Of a stretch of DNA of 8,529 bases, positions 1 to 6,029 are shown piece after piece. Numbering within the stretch: position 1 is the first letter of the stretch; every line of letters begins with the position of its first letter. The notes under the pieces are model-generated. The model was given only the letters and a program-made list of their open reading frames with translations, did no database searches and was not told the origin of the DNA. Origin of the DNA: Cyclobacteriaceae bacterium (GTDB taxonomy: Bacteria > Bacteroidota > Bacteroidia > Cytophagales > Cyclobacteriaceae); contig JANQST010000046.1 of NCBI GenBank assembly GCA_028279155.1, positions 1 to 8,529 on the forward strand, written 5' to 3'. A program made the translations under genes and the position numbers.

Positions 1-321
1 ATTAGTATCCAGGAATGGGGTTAACACCGTGTTATTGACTCCCAATAAAATGTTAAAGAGGTTAATGAAAGGTTAATTGATGAAAGGAATGAGTCCGAAT
101 GGTTACTACTTGGTTAAGATCAAAAGTCCGTGTATTTCTTGCATCAAATTATCATCGGGTTTGTAGCCGCAGTGTGCAAGCGTGACAAGCTGTTTTTAAG
201 TATGTTAATGCTGGTGGATTAGCTCAAAAGCTGTGATTCGAGCTAAGTAACAACATTAATCTATAACTGATGATCTAGAAATTTTGGAATGACATAGACC
301 TTCGGGTAAATACCCGATTGG
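1..321. other. Non-coding stretch with repeats, no gene seen
   Basis: No convincing gene is visible here. One plus-strand frame is open from the left edge to a TAA at 74-76. This could be the last two dozen codons of a gene outside the window, but the peptide is not recognisable. The stretch contains five GGTTA-type hexamers between 19 and 118, a 7-bp inverted repeat (TTAGCTC 219-225 with GAGCTAA 240-246), and a small hairpin at 303-316 close to the end of the minus-strand gene block. Its role is unknown. Confidence 0.5.
19..118. repeat. Cluster of GGTTAA-type hexamers with 41/11-base spacing
   Basis: GGTTAA occurs at 19, 60, 71 and 112, and GGTTAC at 101. The starts fall 41 bases apart (19, 60, 101) and 11 bases apart (60 to 71, 101 to 112), so the array is partly regular. 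The following bases are only loosely conserved: GATGAAA with AGTCCG follows the copy at 71, and GATCAAA with AGTCCG follows the copy at 112. This may be a decayed tandem repeat or a set of protein-binding sites about one helical turn apart. The motif is short and AT-rich, so chance is not excluded. Confidence 0.3.
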
Positions 322-332
322 TTAATCAACCA
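303..332 (-). terminator. Two adjacent small hairpins at the 3' end of the minus-strand block
   Basis: CGGGT (303-307) pairs with ACCCG (312-316) around a four-base loop. TGGTT (319-323) pairs with AACCA (328-332) and overlaps the stop codon of the lipoprotein gene. Read on the minus strand, the two stems come immediately at and after the last gene of the block, where a terminator would be expected. There is no run of T after the stem, so a classical intrinsic terminator is not shown. They may only protect the 3' end of the transcript. Confidence 0.3.
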
Positions 333-1059
333 GTTCTATAGATAGTTCTGGCCCAGGCACATAAAACTTAACAATCCTTCTTGGGGATGACCTACTTATC
401 CAGATCTTGTTGCTTGGCATTGGACCACTGGCTTCTAACCAAACTACATCGCAATCAAAATTTCCAGCAGCTACTTTAATATCTTCTATTCCAACCTTGA
501 ATATTTGGACGTTAGCTGTTGTCAACCCTGTGGAAATAAATGCCTTTAGATTGATGGTATCTGTTTCATTAAAATCGAGCGCATGGAGGACAGCATATAT
601 TTCTTCCCGAAAAACATCATAGGCATACGAAGAATCAACCATTGTTATTCTTTCTAAAGAGTCCCGCTTCACAATGTAATTGCCACTTAACTTCTCTCCT
701 TCTTTTGCAAGATCCACGGAGAGACTAGTGAGAGCCATCTGCATATCCAGGTTTAAAACCCTTAGTTCAAGGATCCCAGTGTCTAAAATCATTTCAGCTG
801 TCTCATAAACACTTCCATTATCGAATTGCGAGGTATCTCTGGCAACAAGTGATCCATTCATGAATTTCCAGCCGAAGATCATTGATCCTACTTTGCTGCC
901 GGTCGTATCAAACATGTGATAAGTATTCACTTGCTCTGTGAGGTGTTCAAAATCCACTTTGGCTTCCAACCAGTCTTTTTGAATATTCTTCTGTGGGGGG
1001 TAACAACCGGATAGTATGGCTAGCAAGAATACTACAATACCCGCATTCCTTAAATTCAT
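322..1059 (-). CDS. Envelope lipoprotein, DUF3108/LolA-fold-like (tentative)
   Basis: This is a 245-residue lipoprotein. Its N-terminus has a basic start, a hydrophobic core and a lipobox (LSGC) with the lipidated cysteine at residue 19, so it should be anchored in the cell envelope. The mature part is rich in beta-strand-like segments. It ends with a VAAGNFDC segment (196-203), then a WISRSSPRRIVKF segment (220-232) and a last strand ending near ELVD. In DUF3108-type proteins, related to the half-barrel fold of LolA/LolB, the last domain often shows this pattern: a 'protein-specific cysteine' strand, then a tryptophan strand with paired arginines. That assignment is by eye and tentative. The start codon is an ATG after a run of A (ACTGACAAAAAA). 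It is the last gene of the minus-strand block, 30 bases after the second DUF1579-like gene, with which it is probably co-transcribed. The ligand is unknown. Confidence 0.8.
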   Translation of the reverse strand: MNLRNAGIVVFLLAILSGCYPPQKNIQKDWLEAKVDFEHLTEQVNTYHMFDTTGSKVGSMIFGWKFMNGSLVARDTSQFDNGSVYETAEMILDTGILELRVLNLDMQMALTSLSVDLAKEGEKLSGNYIVKRDSLERITMVDSSYAYDVFREEIYAVLHALDFNETDTINLKAFISTGLTTANVQIFKVGIEDIKVAAGNFDCDVVWLEASGPMPSNKIWISRSSPRRIVKFYVPGPELSIELVD

Positions 1060-1089
1060 TTTTTTGTCAGTTAAATTTCAAATGGTCAA

Positions 1090-1632
1090 CTAATTCCCAG
1101 CTTTTTTCCGATATGCCGTGTAGGAAAAGAAGTTTTTCATCCAGGTTTTTCCATCATCATATGATCTGTCCCCTTTCCAGGAATACTTGTCATTTTCTAT
1201 ATCATAAAATACGATTTTCTCAATGTAGCTGCCTCTCTCATCAGTGCCCTTCCCGGTAAAGTGAAACTCTTCATCTCTGAAGTCTCCTTCCATCTGCGTA
1301 ACAAATGAAAGATTGTAATTGTACCAGAGCATTTTCCATTTGCCTGCCTGACTGTCGTAGCTGCGCACAGTACTCCCATAGATCATCCAATCACCATTCT
1401 GATTCTTGAAATGAAAGTCATCACGAGAAGAGTTTCCTCCATTTATATATTCGACTTTTGAATAAAACTCTTGGGGTTGATATTTACCATCCGGCATCAG
1501 ACTTTTTGCGTCAAATCTCCATTCACCAATCAAAAAGTCCATTTTCTTGAACTCGGGATGTTGGGCCTGGATAGGGCTATTAAAAAAGGAAATAAACAAT
1601 AATAGCGTGATGAGTTTTTCTTTTAAATTCAT
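1090..1632 (-). CDS. Secreted DUF1579-like protein (paralogue B)
   Basis: This is a 180-residue protein with a signal peptide (residues 1-23, hydrophobic LITLLLFISFF, likely cut after IQA). The mature part starts with the family-like MDFLIGEW motif (31-38). It continues with GSTVR (86-90), paired tryptophans (99 and 103), GKGTDERGSYIEK (127-139), FYDI (142-145) and DDGKTW (159-164). These match, in the same order, the motifs of the protein encoded at 3264-2692, so the two are paralogues. The pattern fits DUF1579-type proteins, small beta-rich, lipocalin-like secreted proteins of unknown function. No catalytic motif is visible, so binding of a small ligand is a guess. The gene follows a 178-base gap, so it may have its own promoter. 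It is followed 30 bases later by the lipoprotein gene. An AT-rich inverted repeat lies just before its ATG. Confidence 0.82.
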   Translation of the reverse strand: MNLKEKLITLLLFISFFNSPIQAQHPEFKKMDFLIGEWRFDAKSLMPDGKYQPQEFYSKVEYINGGNSSRDDFHFKNQNGDWMIYGSTVRSYDSQAGKWKMLWYNYNLSFVTQMEGDFRDEEFHFTGKGTDERGSYIEKIVFYDIENDKYSWKGDRSYDDGKTWMKNFFSYTAYRKKAGN

Positions 1633-1639
1633 AATTGTA

Positions 1640-1665
1640 TTTAATTTCTCGAAGAACGAATTAAA
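1640..1665. repeat. AT-rich inverted repeat upstream of the start codon at 1632
   Basis: TTTAATT (1640-1646) and AATTAAA (1659-1665) are perfect inverted copies separated by 12 bases. They lie 8 to 33 bases upstream of the ATG of the minus-strand gene. The inner part can also pair as TTCT/AGAA. It could be an operator or a leader hairpin. Because the arms are pure A/T, chance is a serious alternative. Confidence 0.25.
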
Positions 1666-1810
1666 CGGATAGCACAGGGTTTAATCAAACATCTCCTGTT
1701 TCTTTGGATGGAAAAGAACAATTTAAGTAAAGTCAGTTGTGAGATCAGAGTTGACCCTTCTCAGAAAATTTTGTTTGCAAGAACGAACAATAAACCCATC
1801 CGCAACACAG

Positions 1811-2266
1811 CTAAAATGTGAATCCAAGTTTTGCCGACTCTTTATATATAGACTCATATCTAATGCTTACTTCTATTCCCAATGTTCTGAGCTCTCCTGA
1901 TTTTATGGTAACCAGACGTGAAATGTCACCACTTGCCATGAAACTATTTTCTCCATAATTGGAAATACCCAAAACATTGGGAGTTTCGCCAAGAACATCA
2001 AGCAGGGAATCAATGGAAGTGTATTGCACATTTTCGTGTGAGAAAGAAATGTTTTTAAGAATCGCAGGGCCAAACCCTTCGTTGGAAAAAGATACAGTTA
2101 GAACAGAATCAGAATATTCTTTGTATGAATCCAAAAAAGGACGTACGGTTAATCGATTATGTTCACGTAATAATACTACTTGCAGAATTGAAACAAATAG
2201 TGCACAAATCGCAACTATTATTATGGCTATTTGGCTAAGTTTTTCCAGAGATACGTTTCTTTTCAT
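1811..2266 (-). CDS. Single-pass membrane-anchored protein of unknown function
   Basis: This is a 151-residue protein with a short basic N-terminus, one long hydrophobic helix (about residues 11-33), and then REHNRL (34-39) leading into a VRPFLD segment. The rest looks like a beta-rich soluble domain, with SFSNEGFGPAILKNISF (59-75) as its core. The layout (one helix, an 'RE-N-L-V-RP' linker, then an 'NEGFGPA'-type strand pair) resembles a widespread group of small uncharacterised bacterial proteins. By analogy the domain may be immunoglobulin-like, but I do not recognise a named family. Topology is probably N-terminus inside and domain in the periplasm. Its ATG overlaps the TGA of the upstream membrane-protein gene (ATGA, 2263-2266), which indicates co-transcription and probable translational coupling. 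No regulatory or catalytic motif is seen. Confidence 0.72.
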   Translation of the reverse strand: MKRNVSLEKLSQIAIIIVAICALFVSILQVVLLREHNRLTVRPFLDSYKEYSDSVLTVSFSNEGFGPAILKNISFSHENVQYTSIDSLLDVLGETPNVLGISNYGENSFMASGDISRLVTIKSGELRTLGIEVSIRYESIYKESAKLGFTF

Positions 2267-2676
2267 GCTTTTCTCAAAATTTGTGACAAGGGAATTGCAA
2301 ACAAGACCGAATTAAATACAGTAACTCCAATCAAGATATATGAGAGGAAGCCTAATCTTATCGGCAAAGGCATTGGAGAAATCAGTTGATAGAAAAAACT
2401 GAAGAGCCAGTGAACAAGCAAAATAAATGAAAGGAGGCTTATTGATTGTTGCTGATCTTTTTTTCCTAAAAGGAAAAAAAGCAAAAGTCCGCCAGCAACA
2501 AGGAGGGTAAAACTGTAATAATTATTTATAGACACAAGTGCCCAGTTGATTGTTGGGCTTTCTGCCTTGAGGTATTGATCCCATCCAAATTGATATGGGA
2601 TAAAAAAATGGTAGATGGCCATTGCCACCGATTGCAGTGTTCCTAACTTAAGTAAAAATTTGTGTGTGTTTTTCAT
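2263..2676 (-). CDS. Small four-helix integral membrane protein, unknown function
   Basis: The product is about 137 residues, mostly hydrophobic, with four predicted membrane helices. Counted from the ATG they lie at about 9-27, 45-71, 77-98 and 105-129. Between helices 1 and 2 is a polar loop with aromatics (IPYQFGWDQYL), and helix 2 starts in INWALVSINNYYSF. The charged linker after helix 2 is GKKDQQQ. I do not recognise a named family. The size and helix count resemble small DoxX-like or other four-helix proteins, but no defining motif is visible. The ATG at 2676 was chosen because it leads straight into a normal basic n-region. A GTG at 2691, abutting the TAA of the upstream gene, would add five residues and is possible. 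The gene sits 15 bases after the DUF1579-like gene and overlaps the next gene by four bases, so the three form a tight transcription unit. Confidence 0.72.
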   Translation of the reverse strand: MKNTHKFLLKLGTLQSVAMAIYHFFIPYQFGWDQYLKAESPTINWALVSINNYYSFTLLVAGGLLLFFLLGKKDQQQSISLLSFILLVHWLFSFFYQLISPMPLPIRLGFLSYILIGVTVFNSVLFAIPLSQILRKA

Positions 2677-2691
2677 ATGCGCGTTCTTCAC

Positions 2692-3264
2692 TTAAGGGGC
2701 TCGTCTATCTCTTCTTTTGGCATAAATGCGATTAAAAAAATGCCATGTTTTTCCATTGTCTTTACTCCGTTGCATTTCAAAAGAGTAGGATATGAGACTT
2801 ATATCATAGTACCTATATTTTTCTAAGAAATCCCCATGTGCGTCTTGTCCATGTCCCTTTGCATGCAGTTCTCCATCTACCCATTTTTCTTCTAAATAGG
2901 TATAACCTTTTAAGTTTGACATCATCCAATGAACCACCCAGATCTGTTCTGAGGCTACAAATGTGCGAATCGTGGAGCCTCTGAAGTACGACTTGCCAGT
3001 CTGAGGATTTATGCCATAGTAATCACTTTGTAATGCAGTATTTTCCAGAATATGACGCCCTGCAGTCCTGGCTTTTTCAGTAACTTTTCCTTCAATGTCG
3101 ACCACTGTAACATCCCACTCTCCTATGAAGAAATCTATTGTGTGGGCATCGATTTGAGTTTGAGAATAACCTTTCACGGAGATTGAAAAGAGTGCTGAAA
3201 TTGCAATCAAATTGGCGTATCTTCTTGCGGGAAAAATGAATTTAAGGGTCAAAAATTTATTCAT
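2692..3264 (-). CDS. Secreted DUF1579-like protein (paralogue A)
   Basis: This is a 190-residue protein with a rather long signal peptide: basic residues up to about 15, a hydrophobic core LIAISALFSISV, and likely cleavage after GYSQ near residue 35. The mature part has IDFFIGEW (43-50), GSTIR (96-100), tryptophans in IWVVHWMM, GHGQDAHGDFLEK (137-149), YYDI (152-155) and DNGKTW (169-174). It ends in a basic tail (AKRRDRRAP). The same motifs in the same order occur in the protein at 1632-1090, so they are divergent paralogues. The fit is to DUF1579-type secreted proteins, which are lipocalin-like and of unknown function. It follows the amidohydrolase by 75 bases and is tightly linked to the two membrane genes after it. 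The leader contains a perfect 7-bp inverted repeat one base from the ATG. Function is inferred only as an extracytoplasmic binding or accessory protein. Confidence 0.82.
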   Translation of the reverse strand: MNKFLTLKFIFPARRYANLIAISALFSISVKGYSQTQIDAHTIDFFIGEWDVTVVDIEGKVTEKARTAGRHILENTALQSDYYGINPQTGKSYFRGSTIRTFVASEQIWVVHWMMSNLKGYTYLEEKWVDGELHAKGHGQDAHGDFLEKYRYYDISLISYSFEMQRSKDNGKTWHFFNRIYAKRRDRRAP

Positions 3265-3265
3265 T

Positions 3266-3300
3266 CTGACAAACTAGTCACATTGCATTTCCCTTGTCAG
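3266..3300. repeat. Inverted repeat CTGACAA-N21-TTGTCAG against a start codon
   Basis: CTGACAA (3266-3272) and TTGTCAG (3294-3300) are perfect inverted copies separated by 21 bases. They start one base upstream of the ATG (3264) of the minus-strand DUF1579-like gene. The repeat lies in the 75-base gap after the amidohydrolase gene. It may act as an operator, as an RNA hairpin that covers the start region, or as a weak intercistronic processing site. No U-tract follows, so a terminator is not supported. The same 7-mer also occurs at 1064-1070, just before another start codon, but also inside two coding regions. Confidence 0.35.
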
Positions 3301-3339
3301 CTCTGTTGGTTCTTCTCTATAAATGTGAACTTGTTAATG

Positions 3340-4821
3340 TCATTTCGAAATCAAATGACCAAGAAGTCGACCAAATGTTCTGAATCCACTTGCGTGGACT
3401 TTCCCTTCCTCAATCAAACTATCCAACACATTTCTATCATACCATACACCTTCTTTCACCACGCCTATAGGTTCATGAAGTGCGGATATATTCAGAAGTG
3501 GATTTTCTGCAAGTAGCAGGAGATCAGCATCTTTGTTAATCGTGATTGATCCCTGACTTATTGATTTTCCCAAAGCTATGGCAGCTGCCATTGTTCCGTT
3601 GTAAAGCACTTCGTATGCAGATAAGCCGCACTGCATCTCTAACATTATTTCATCATGCAGGGAGAATCCAGCCAATGTGAGGTTTGGTCCGGTATCTGTT
3701 CCTAATAGCATAGGCACGCCTTCTTCTCTAAATATCCTGACAATCCGCTCCATTATTTCGTATTTAAGCAAGACATTGGAATTGTCCTCCAATTCAACCC
3801 ACTCCTTAAGTTGTTTTTTCCCAATGGTTCTCAATAAAGGATTAATAAAAGTTATGGAGTCTCGTTGTAAAAATGAATCTCTTTCAGTAGTTGCTTTTAC
3901 AATATGGCTGTAGACCACAAGTGTCGGTGTGAGGAATACTTCATTCTTCTTGAATGCTCTTGCAATTTTCCTTGTTTTCTCTTCATTGAATTTGTAATTA
4001 AGCATGGTTTGGATGACCTCCTCAGCATGCTCGATTGATATAATCCCAGAACTTAAAAGTGTATCCAACTGAACACTTTTTGGTGGATGTCCTGCAAAAG
4101 GCATATTTTGAGCAACAGATTCCTCAACGATCGTTGAGAACACTTCATCCGAGAGACCATCATACACTTTGATAAAATCATACCCATCTCTTTTGTATTT
4201 GTCAACTACTTTTCGGGCTTTTTTCTCACTCTTAACAATTTTATGAAATGGACCGGGATTGTCACCACTGTTGATCGTTGGGCTACCGGTTACAATGGTG
4301 GGACCTACAAAATCACCATTTTCAATCTGACTTCTCCATCTCAGGTGCATTCTCATCCCCATCATGTTTCTTACTGTTGTTACACCATTCGCCAGATAAA
4401 GTAAAAGGTCTGATCGATCAAACAGGTGGGTATGCATGTCCACCAACCCAGGCATTAGAAACTGCCCTGTTGCATCCACCACAATCATTGTGGAATCTAA
4501 TTCCATTGGATCCGAGGTGATCTCCGTGATCAGTCCATCTTCAATAAGTACGTTTTGATTTTCAATCAATCCAAAATTTGAAACTCCAGATAAAGCACCG
4601 GTTGTGTCTTTATCAACAAATGCGTAATAAGGCAATTCAAATGGAATAACTGACACATTCAAGAATACTAATTTCTTTTTTTCAACATCGACAGGATTTT
4701 TGCCTGAATCATAGTTGCCAACCGGTATAGATACAGCTGCAACAAGTATGAATGATACAACTAGAAAAAAGATGGATTTGGCGATGAAAACGAGTGTTTT
4801 TTTCAATTTCATTGAAGTCAT
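3340..4821 (-). CDS. Membrane-anchored metal-dependent amidohydrolase (imidazolonepropionase-like superfamily)
   Basis: This is a 493-residue amidohydrolase of the imidazolonepropionase/prolidase-like group (COG1228 type), which hydrolyses amide or similar bonds using one or two bound metals. The catalytic set is complete: HTH at 130-132 in GLVDMHTHLF, the lysine that would be carboxylated at 218 in DFIKVYDG, His245 in FAGHPPK, His265 in SIEHAEE and Asp376 in LLGTDTGP. His389 in FSLHDE also fits the group. An N-terminal composite beta domain (about 50-125) and the C-terminal return of that domain (GSITINKDADLLLL, 424-437) are recognisable. Unusually for the fold, residues 8-33 form a hydrophobic helix behind a basic start, so the enzyme is likely anchored with its domain in the periplasm. 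The real start could be the ATG three codons later. It lies 32 bases after the AraC-type gene, suggesting an operon and control by that regulator. The substrate is unknown; a dipeptide or N-acyl compound is possible. Confidence 0.9.
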   Translation of the reverse strand: MTSMKLKKTLVFIAKSIFFLVVSFILVAAVSIPVGNYDSGKNPVDVEKKKLVFLNVSVIPFELPYYAFVDKDTTGALSGVSNFGLIENQNVLIEDGLITEITSDPMELDSTMIVVDATGQFLMPGLVDMHTHLFDRSDLLLYLANGVTTVRNMMGMRMHLRWRSQIENGDFVGPTIVTGSPTINSGDNPGPFHKIVKSEKKARKVVDKYKRDGYDFIKVYDGLSDEVFSTIVEESVAQNMPFAGHPPKSVQLDTLLSSGIISIEHAEEVIQTMLNYKFNEEKTRKIARAFKKNEVFLTPTLVVYSHIVKATTERDSFLQRDSITFINPLLRTIGKKQLKEWVELEDNSNVLLKYEIMERIVRIFREEGVPMLLGTDTGPNLTLAGFSLHDEIMLEMQCGLSAYEVLYNGTMAAAIALGKSISQGSITINKDADLLLLAENPLLNISALHEPIGVVKEGVWYDRNVLDSLIEEGKVHASGFRTFGRLLGHLISK

Positions 4822-4840
4822 TTTTTACACAAAAATGACT

Positions 4841-4848
4841 GACTAGTC
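4841..4848. promoter_or_regulatory. Palindrome GACTAGTC between regulator and amidohydrolase genes
   Basis: GACTAGTC (4841-4848) is a perfect 8-base palindrome in the 32-base gap between the AraC-type gene and the amidohydrolase start. A related core (ACTAGTC, 3273-3279) occurs within the leader repeat before the DUF1579-like gene at 3264. The shared core just ahead of two start codons suggests a possible binding site, but it is short and statistically weak. Confidence 0.2.
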
Positions 4849-4853
4849 CATCA

Positions 4854-5957
4854 TCATCGACCAGAATCGCGAAACAGAACCTTTTCTTTTTCTATATCAG
4901 CTTTGTACTCAGAAGGAGTTTTTCCGGTAATCTGTTTGAATGATGTGTTAAAATTTGATTTTGTATTAAAGCCAACATCGAATAGGATCTCAAGCACCGT
5001 TTTACCTGTTTGAGACGAATTCTTTAGCTGAGTTTTGGCCTCTTCAACTCGATGTGAGTTTACATACTCTGAAAAATTCACCCCAAATTCAGAGTTGATT
5101 GTCTGTGACAAATGACGTGGGTTTATCTTTAGCATTTTCGAAAGTTCTCCGATGTTAAGACTAGGATTTCTATATGGTCGTTGATCATCCATTATGTCCT
5201 GGAGTTTACTGGCATACTCATCTAGTTGCTCGGATGTTAATGCTGAATTTTTATACTTCATGACCTTGTCCTTAGTGATCTCTTCATCTTCCACAGTGAT
5301 ACCATTATATACTTCGGATTGTTTGAGGCCCTTGTAAGTGAGTGTTAAAACAAAGATCAGTAGGGAAAGTGTGAGAATGAAGTAGGCTACATTTTCAAGC
5401 AATGGATAGCCTGCTAAAAAGAAGTTCCGAAGTACTTCCAAAAGCAATATACAGATGAGAAAAAATAATAATTTCTTTATCCAGCTTAGCGCTATGCTTT
5501 CAAATCTTGACTGTGTATCTAGAATCACTTTTTGATAGTGGCTGATCTTTTGTACGGATCTGGAAATGTAGAAGACCATACTGCTGAATATCGCTATACC
5601 AAACCAATCTGTATTCTTGGATAAAAAAAGAAGGACGACAGAAACTACCCATGGAATGAGGTCCAAGATTGAATTCCATCGAAGTTGATAAGAATGGCGG
5701 GTAAGACTCACAATGTACCAGTACAATATTGGACCATATATAAAGCCAAGTGTTGGTGTAAGGTCCACAATTGCTCCAGGTATCTTTGACTCAAAGATGA
5801 GGTTAAGAATCATATGGATTGACAATAACCCCAGGAATGCCACTAGTAAACGATTACTAATGTGCTTTACTTTTCTTGATGTCAGCAAGAAAAAACAAAA
5901 AAACAGGCTTTGAAACACAAGCAGTACCTGTAGTATACTGATAGGTTGGAATTCCAT
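4854..5957 (-). CDS. AraC-family transcriptional regulator with multi-pass membrane sensor domain
   Basis: The product is about 367 residues and combines an N-terminal membrane domain with a C-terminal AraC-type DNA-binding domain. About seven hydrophobic helices are visible in the first 207 residues: near 7-26, 36-54, 69-85, 96-112, 117-132, 159-182 and 190-207, counted from the chosen start. A charged linker follows. The DNA-binding region holds a first helix-turn-helix (LNIGELSKMLKINPRHLSQTI, about 267-287) and a second one (TVLEILFDVGFNTKSNFNTSF, about 320-340). It ends in the family signature FKQITGKTPSEYK. Membrane-embedded AraC regulators of this design are common in Bacteroidota and are thought to sense signals in or across the membrane. 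The ATG at 5957 is preferred; the same frame extends 15 bases upstream to a TTG at 5972. The amidohydrolase follows 32 bases later and is the obvious target candidate. The signal is unknown. Confidence 0.9.
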   Translation of the reverse strand: MEFQPISILQVLLVFQSLFFCFFLLTSRKVKHISNRLLVAFLGLLSIHMILNLIFESKIPGAIVDLTPTLGFIYGPILYWYIVSLTRHSYQLRWNSILDLIPWVVSVVLLFLSKNTDWFGIAIFSSMVFYISRSVQKISHYQKVILDTQSRFESIALSWIKKLLFFLICILLLEVLRNFFLAGYPLLENVAYFILTLSLLIFVLTLTYKGLKQSEVYNGITVEDEEITKDKVMKYKNSALTSEQLDEYASKLQDIMDDQRPYRNPSLNIGELSKMLKINPRHLSQTINSEFGVNFSEYVNSHRVEEAKTQLKNSSQTGKTVLEILFDVGFNTKSNFNTSFKQITGKTPSEYKADIEKEKVLFRDSGR

Positions 5958-6029
5958 TGGATATTTATGCAAATATGATAAACGACCAATTGAAGTGTGT
6001 CTACCAAGGCCACTAATAAAATAGGATAA

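Noticed and set aside
2..76. C-terminal tail of a plus-strand gene from the left
   Set aside because: The frame is open for only 24 codons, the peptide is not recognisable, and chance open frames of this length are common. It is mentioned only as a possibility.
212..250. Sequence GGTGGATTAGCTCAAAAGC...TTCGAGC resembling parts of a tRNA (D-arm-like and T-loop-like words)
   Set aside because: No acceptor stem, anticodon arm or correct spacing can be built. The words occur within 30 bases of each other instead of about 40 bases apart, and a simple 7-bp inverted repeat explains the similarity.
4278..4520. Open frame on the plus strand inside the amidohydrolase gene
   Set aside because: It is antisense to strongly conserved catalytic coding sequence and has no signal or family resemblance.
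5958..5972. Upstream TTG start for the membrane AraC regulator
   Set aside because: The added residues (a short polar stretch) contribute nothing to the first membrane helix, and an ATG lies five codons downstream.
5970..5977. CATATTTG on the minus strand as a -7 promoter element for the regulator
   Set aside because: It has one mismatch to TAnnTTTG, no TTTG at the proper distance, and would leave almost no leader before the ATG.
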